NCBI RefSeq assembly: GCF_000170895.1
Contig: NZ_ABCS01000070.1
Location: 1 to 53,996 of the forward strand
DNA length: 53,996 nucleotides
From: Plesiocystis pacifica SIR-1
GTDB taxonomy: Bacteria; Myxococcota_A; Polyangia; Nannocystales; Nannocystaceae
Reading direction: 5' to 3'
Under the pieces are notes generated by a model. It was not told the DNA's origin and ran no database searches. It saw only the letters and a list, made by a program, of their open reading frames with translations. Of the stretch, positions 50,943 to 53,996 are shown piece after piece. The position numbers and the translations under genes are program-made. The first letter of the stretch is position 1, and every line of letters starts with the position of its first letter.

Positions 50943-52208
50943 ATGTTCGACGACTTCAAGCTCGCCTGGCGCAACGTCTGGCGCAACACCCGGCGCAGCG
51001 TGGTGACCATGGCCGCGGCAGCGATCGCGCTGTTCGTCATGATCCTCTACACGGGCCTGGCGAACGGCTACCTCGAGCGCCTCGAGGGCACGATCCTCGA
51101 CCTCGAGGTCGGCGACGCCCAGGTCTTCGCCGAGGGCTACCGCGAGAAGCCGTCGCTGTACACGGCGATCCGGGCGGGCGAGGGCCAGGACGAGGGGGCC
51201 CTCGACGCCGCCTTCGCCAAGCTCGAGGCCGAGGGCTTCGAGGCCGCGCCGCGCCTGCTGGGCGTGGGCCTGGGCGCGAGCGAGGACAACTCGGCCGGCA
51301 TCCAGATGATCGGCATCGACGTCGCCGCGGACAAGGACGTGGGCAAGATCCACGAGCGCGTGTTCGAGGGCGAGTGGCTGTCTGCGGACGAGCCGGGCGT
51401 GGTGATCGGCCATCGCCTGGCCGACAGCCTCGGCCTCGAGGTCGGCGGCGAGCTGGTCGTCCTGTCCCAGGGCGCCGACGGGTCCATGGCCAACGACCTC
51501 TACCCGGTCCGCGGCATCCTCGGCGGCGTGTCCGAGCGCGTCGACCGGGCCGGCGTGTTCATGCGCGGCGAGGACTTCCGCGAGCTCATGGTCTTCTACG
51601 AGGGCGTGCACCAGGTCATCCTGCGCGTGCCCGAGCAGCCCGACGCCCCCGACAAGGGCCTGAAGGCGGGCGCCGAGCGGGCCCAGGCCATCCTCGACGA
51701 GGCCGGCGTCGAGCAGGCCCAGGTGTCGACGTGGCGCGAGCTCCAGCCCGGTCTGGCGTCCATGCTCGAGACCTCCGCCGCGGGCCTGGCCGTGATGATG
51801 GCGATCATCTACGTCGCCGTCGGCATCGTGGTGCTCAACGCCATGCTCATGGCGGTGTTCGAGCGGACCCGGGAGTTCGGGGTGCTCAAGGCCATCGGCT
51901 TCGGGCCCATGAAGGTGCTGCGGCTGATCCTGATCGAGACCGCCATCCAGGGCGTGTTCGCGGTCTCGGCCGGCGTCCTCCTGGCCATCCCAGCCAACTA
52001 CTACATGGTCCACACCGGCCTGGACATGAGCGGCGACGGGAACCTCTCGGTGATGGGCATGAGCATCGACCCCATCTGGCATTCGGTGGTCACCCTCGAC
52101 ACCTACCTGACCCCCGCGATCGCGCTGATCGTCATCATCGCGCTCTCGGTGCTCTACCCGGCGCTGCGGGCCGCCTTCATCCAGCCGCTGTCGGCCTTGC
52201 GGGACTGA
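50943..52208 (+). CDS. FtsX/LolE-type ABC transporter permease
   Basis: Seen: 421 residues. N-terminal amphipathic start LAWRNVWRNTRRS and TM1 (about 20-45), a periplasmic domain of about 230 residues, then three helices at the C-terminus (about 280-305, 330-355, 380-405), the MacB/LolCE four-helix plan. It is 30 bp after the LolA-like gene. No ATPase gene is visible before the right edge; one is expected downstream. Confidence 0.9.
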   Translation: MFDDFKLAWRNVWRNTRRSVVTMAAAAIALFVMILYTGLANGYLERLEGTILDLEVGDAQVFAEGYREKPSLYTAIRAGEGQDEGALDAAFAKLEAEGFEAAPRLLGVGLGASEDNSAGIQMIGIDVAADKDVGKIHERVFEGEWLSADEPGVVIGHRLADSLGLEVGGELVVLSQGADGSMANDLYPVRGILGGVSERVDRAGVFMRGEDFRELMVFYEGVHQVILRVPEQPDAPDKGLKAGAERAQAILDEAGVEQAQVSTWRELQPGLASMLETSAAGLAVMMAIIYVAVGIVVLNAMLMAVFERTREFGVLKAIGFGPMKVLRLILIETAIQGVFAVSAGVLLAIPANYYMVHTGLDMSGDGNLSVMGMSIDPIWHSVVTLDTYLTPAIALIVIIALSVLYPALRAAFIQPLSALRD

Positions 52209-52226
52209 CCAGAGGAGCGAACGATC

Positions 52227-53486
52227 ATGGCAGGACCTCGGCTTCCCCTGTTGGCGTGGCGCAACCTGTGGCGCAACGGCCGACGCACGGCGATCACCTT
52301 GTTCAGCATCGCCTTCGGCGTGCTCTTGGCGGTGGTGTCCACGGGCATCGGCGACTCCTCCTACACCGAGATGATCGACTACGCCGCGCGCCTCGGCGGC
52401 GGCCACGTGGTCGTCCAGCACCCCGACTACGTCGACCAGCCCTCGCTCGAGAACTCGATCCGCGTGAGCCCGGAGGCGCTCGAGGCCGAGCTCGACACCC
52501 TCGACAAGGGCCGCGCGCGGGTCGTCGGCGTGGCCCCGCGGATCACCGGCGGGATCATGCTGGCGACCTCGTCCAACAACGTCGGGGCCGGCGTCGTCGC
52601 CATCGATCCGCGGGCCGAGAGCGAGACCACCCTCGGCCTGGTCGAGGCCCTGAGCGAGGGCGAGATGTTCGCGGGCCCCGACGACAAGGGCATCATCCTC
52701 GGGGCCGTGCTCGCCGAGAACCTCGACGTCGAGCTGGGCAAGAAGGTCGTCTATACGGTCACGGACAAGAACGGCGAGATCGCCAACGGGCTCGCGCGGG
52801 TCAGCGGGATCATCGAGACCGGCGCCCCCGAGATCGACGGCGCGACCTGCCTGATGCCCATCGGGGCCATGCGCGAGGTGCTCGGCTACGAGGACGACGA
52901 GCTGACCCAGCTGGCGGTGTTCATCGACGACCACCACCACGCCGACGCCCTGGCGACCCAGCTCGACGCGGCGCTGGGCGAGTCGGTCTCGGCCCTGCCG
53001 TGGTCCGGCGCGCTCCCGGACCTGGCGGCCTTCGTGTCCGTCAAGGAGGGAGGCAACGTGGTGATGCAGGCGATCATCACCGTGCTCATCGCCGCGGGCA
53101 TCTTCAACACCATGTTCGTGTCGGTGATGGAGCGGATGCGCGAGTTCGGGATCCTCGCGGCGATCGGCTTTTCGCGGGTGCAGCTGTTCGCGCTGATCGT
53201 GTGGGAGAGCCTGTGGGTGGCCCTGTGCGGGCTGATCGCGGGCGTCGTGCTGACGGCCTATCCCTACTACTACCTGGCGACGACGGGCATCGACACCGCG
53301 GAGCTCGCGGGCCAGGGGGCGCAGGTCTCCGGCGTGACCATGCCGGCGGTGATGTACGTCGGCCTCTACCCGCCCCACGCCGTGGTGATCGCCGGCGCCA
53401 TCGTATTTGCGACCCTCGCGGCCGGGCTCTACCCGGCCTACCGCGCCGGGCGAGTCTCGCCCGTCGAGGTCATCCGCATCGTCTAG
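52227..53486 (+). CDS. FtsX/LolE-type ABC transporter permease, second copy
   Basis: Seen: 419 residues with the same plan as the previous permease: LAWRNLWRNGRR start, TM1 about 22-42, a periplasmic domain, and three C-terminal helices. It is much closer to the next gene than to the one before. SD GAGGAG precedes the ATG. The tandem arrangement of LolC/LolE-like subunits suggests a heterodimeric or exchangeable transporter core. Confidence 0.9.
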   Translation: MAGPRLPLLAWRNLWRNGRRTAITLFSIAFGVLLAVVSTGIGDSSYTEMIDYAARLGGGHVVVQHPDYVDQPSLENSIRVSPEALEAELDTLDKGRARVVGVAPRITGGIMLATSSNNVGAGVVAIDPRAESETTLGLVEALSEGEMFAGPDDKGIILGAVLAENLDVELGKKVVYTVTDKNGEIANGLARVSGIIETGAPEIDGATCLMPIGAMREVLGYEDDELTQLAVFIDDHHHADALATQLDAALGESVSALPWSGALPDLAAFVSVKEGGNVVMQAIITVLIAAGIFNTMFVSVMERMREFGILAAIGFSRVQLFALIVWESLWVALCGLIAGVVLTAYPYYYLATTGIDTAELAGQGAQVSGVTMPAVMYVGLYPPHAVVIAGAIVFATLAAGLYPAYRAGRVSPVEVIRIV

Positions 53487-53526
53487 AGCTCTGGCTCTGG
53501 CTCTTCCTCCTTCTCCCGAGATCGTC

Positions 53527-53996
53527 ATGGCAGGACCTCGACTCCCCTCGTTGGCGTGGCGCAACCTGTGGCGCAACCGTCGACGCACGGCCATCACCGC
53601 GTTCAGCATCGCCTTCGGCGTGCTCTTGGCGGTGGTGTCCACGGGCATCGGAGACTCGGCCTACGGCTCGATGATCAACTTCGCCGCGCGCCTGGGCGGG
53701 GGCCACGTGGTCGCGCAGCACCCCGACTACCTCGACGAGCCGGGCCTCGACCACTCCGTGCGCTTCGACGAGGACCTGCGCGGGCGCCTCGAGGCCCTGG
53801 AGTCCGAGGGCGCCATCGTCGGCTTCGCGCCGCGCGTCAGCGGCGGGGTGATGCTGGGCACGGCGTCCAACAACGTCGGCGCTGGCGTGGTCGCCATCGA
53901 CGCGCGCTACGAGGACCAGACCACCCTCGGCCTCGTCGACGCCATCGTCGAGGGCGAGATGTTCGCGGGCCCCGACGACAAGGGCATCATCCTCGG
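53527..53996 (+). CDS. FtsX/LolE-type ABC transporter permease, third copy, cut by the right edge
   Basis: Seen: the first 156 residues. The opening about 110 bp are nearly identical in DNA to those of the gene at 52227 (MAGPRLP, LAWRNLWRN, FGVLLAVVSTGIGDS), and a second near-identical patch (GEMFAGPDDKGIIL) ends the window, with a more diverged stretch between. That pattern points to recent tandem duplication or gene conversion. The 40-bp gap before it is pyrimidine-rich with repeated GCTCTG. Confidence 0.9.
   Translation, partial: MAGPRLPSLAWRNLWRNRRRTAITAFSIAFGVLLAVVSTGIGDSAYGSMINFAARLGGGHVVAQHPDYLDEPGLDHSVRFDEDLRGRLEALESEGAIVGFAPRVSGGVMLGTASNNVGAGVVAIDARYEDQTTLGLVDAIVEGEMFAGPDDKGIIL

Overview
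The window is very GC-rich, tightly packed with genes on both strands, and looks chromosomal. The gene content points to a myxobacterium, most likely of the Nannocystis/Plesiocystis/Enhygromyxa type. The evidence is five Hanks-type Ser/Thr kinases with exotic extra domains, an NtrC-type regulator, about ten lipoproteins with Asp/Ser/Thr-rich linkers after the lipobox, myxobacterial Cys-rich repeats joined to a fibrinogen-like domain, thrombospondin-3 type calcium repeats, and a TIGR02270-like protein. The organism is inferred from these features, not identified.

Layout. 1-4.5 kb: a PknK-like kinase running off the left edge, divergent from a histidine kinase/NtrC-type regulator operon with a good sigma-54 promoter. 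4.5-9.8 kb: a minus-strand block with a lipoprotein, an RsbR-like STAS protein, a small possible sensor, and a 7TMR-DISM-like membrane kinase. 9.9-15.1 kb: an Fpg-type DNA glycosylase, a 170-bp imperfect palindrome, and a 1341-residue calcium-repeat lipoprotein. 15.2-18.5 kb: two tandem odd tRNA-like genes, an SDR oxidoreductase, a lipoprotein and a GNAT acetyltransferase. 18.5-20.9 kb: a single protein joining a Ser/Thr kinase, a 2Fe-2S ferredoxin domain, a degenerate class III cyclase domain and a flavohemoglobin-like globin. 21.6-25.3 kb: a phospholipid operon (PlsB-like acyltransferase, GpsA, HAD-type phosphatase). 25.7-29.3 kb: small envelope proteins, a TerB/Coq4-like fusion and a two-module secreted protein. 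29.3-32.9 kb: an ECF sigma factor divergent from a kinase-TPR protein. 32.9-44.4 kb: lipoproteins, a DUF3750-like protein, an MMPL/RND exporter, a J-domain protein with HAD instead of HPD, an FG-GAP propeller, an addiction-module-like protein and a solo DNA methyltransferase. 44.7-49.2 kb: a second kinase-TPR protein and a TIGR02270/HEAT protein. 49.3 kb to the end: a TetR regulator with an operator array, a LolA-like protein and three FtsX-type permeases, the last cut by the right edge.

Three things stand out. The first is the kinase-ferredoxin-cyclase-globin fusion, which looks like a one-protein redox or gas sensor. The second is a recurring TANNNT hexamer 6-9 nt upstream of start codons at 14 genes, many of them transcription-unit heads, which suggests widespread leaderless transcription. 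The third is a dispersed two-hairpin element present twice, both times just after a stop codon, whose stems stay paired although their sequences differ. All functional statements rest on motif recognition by eye; no database search was run.
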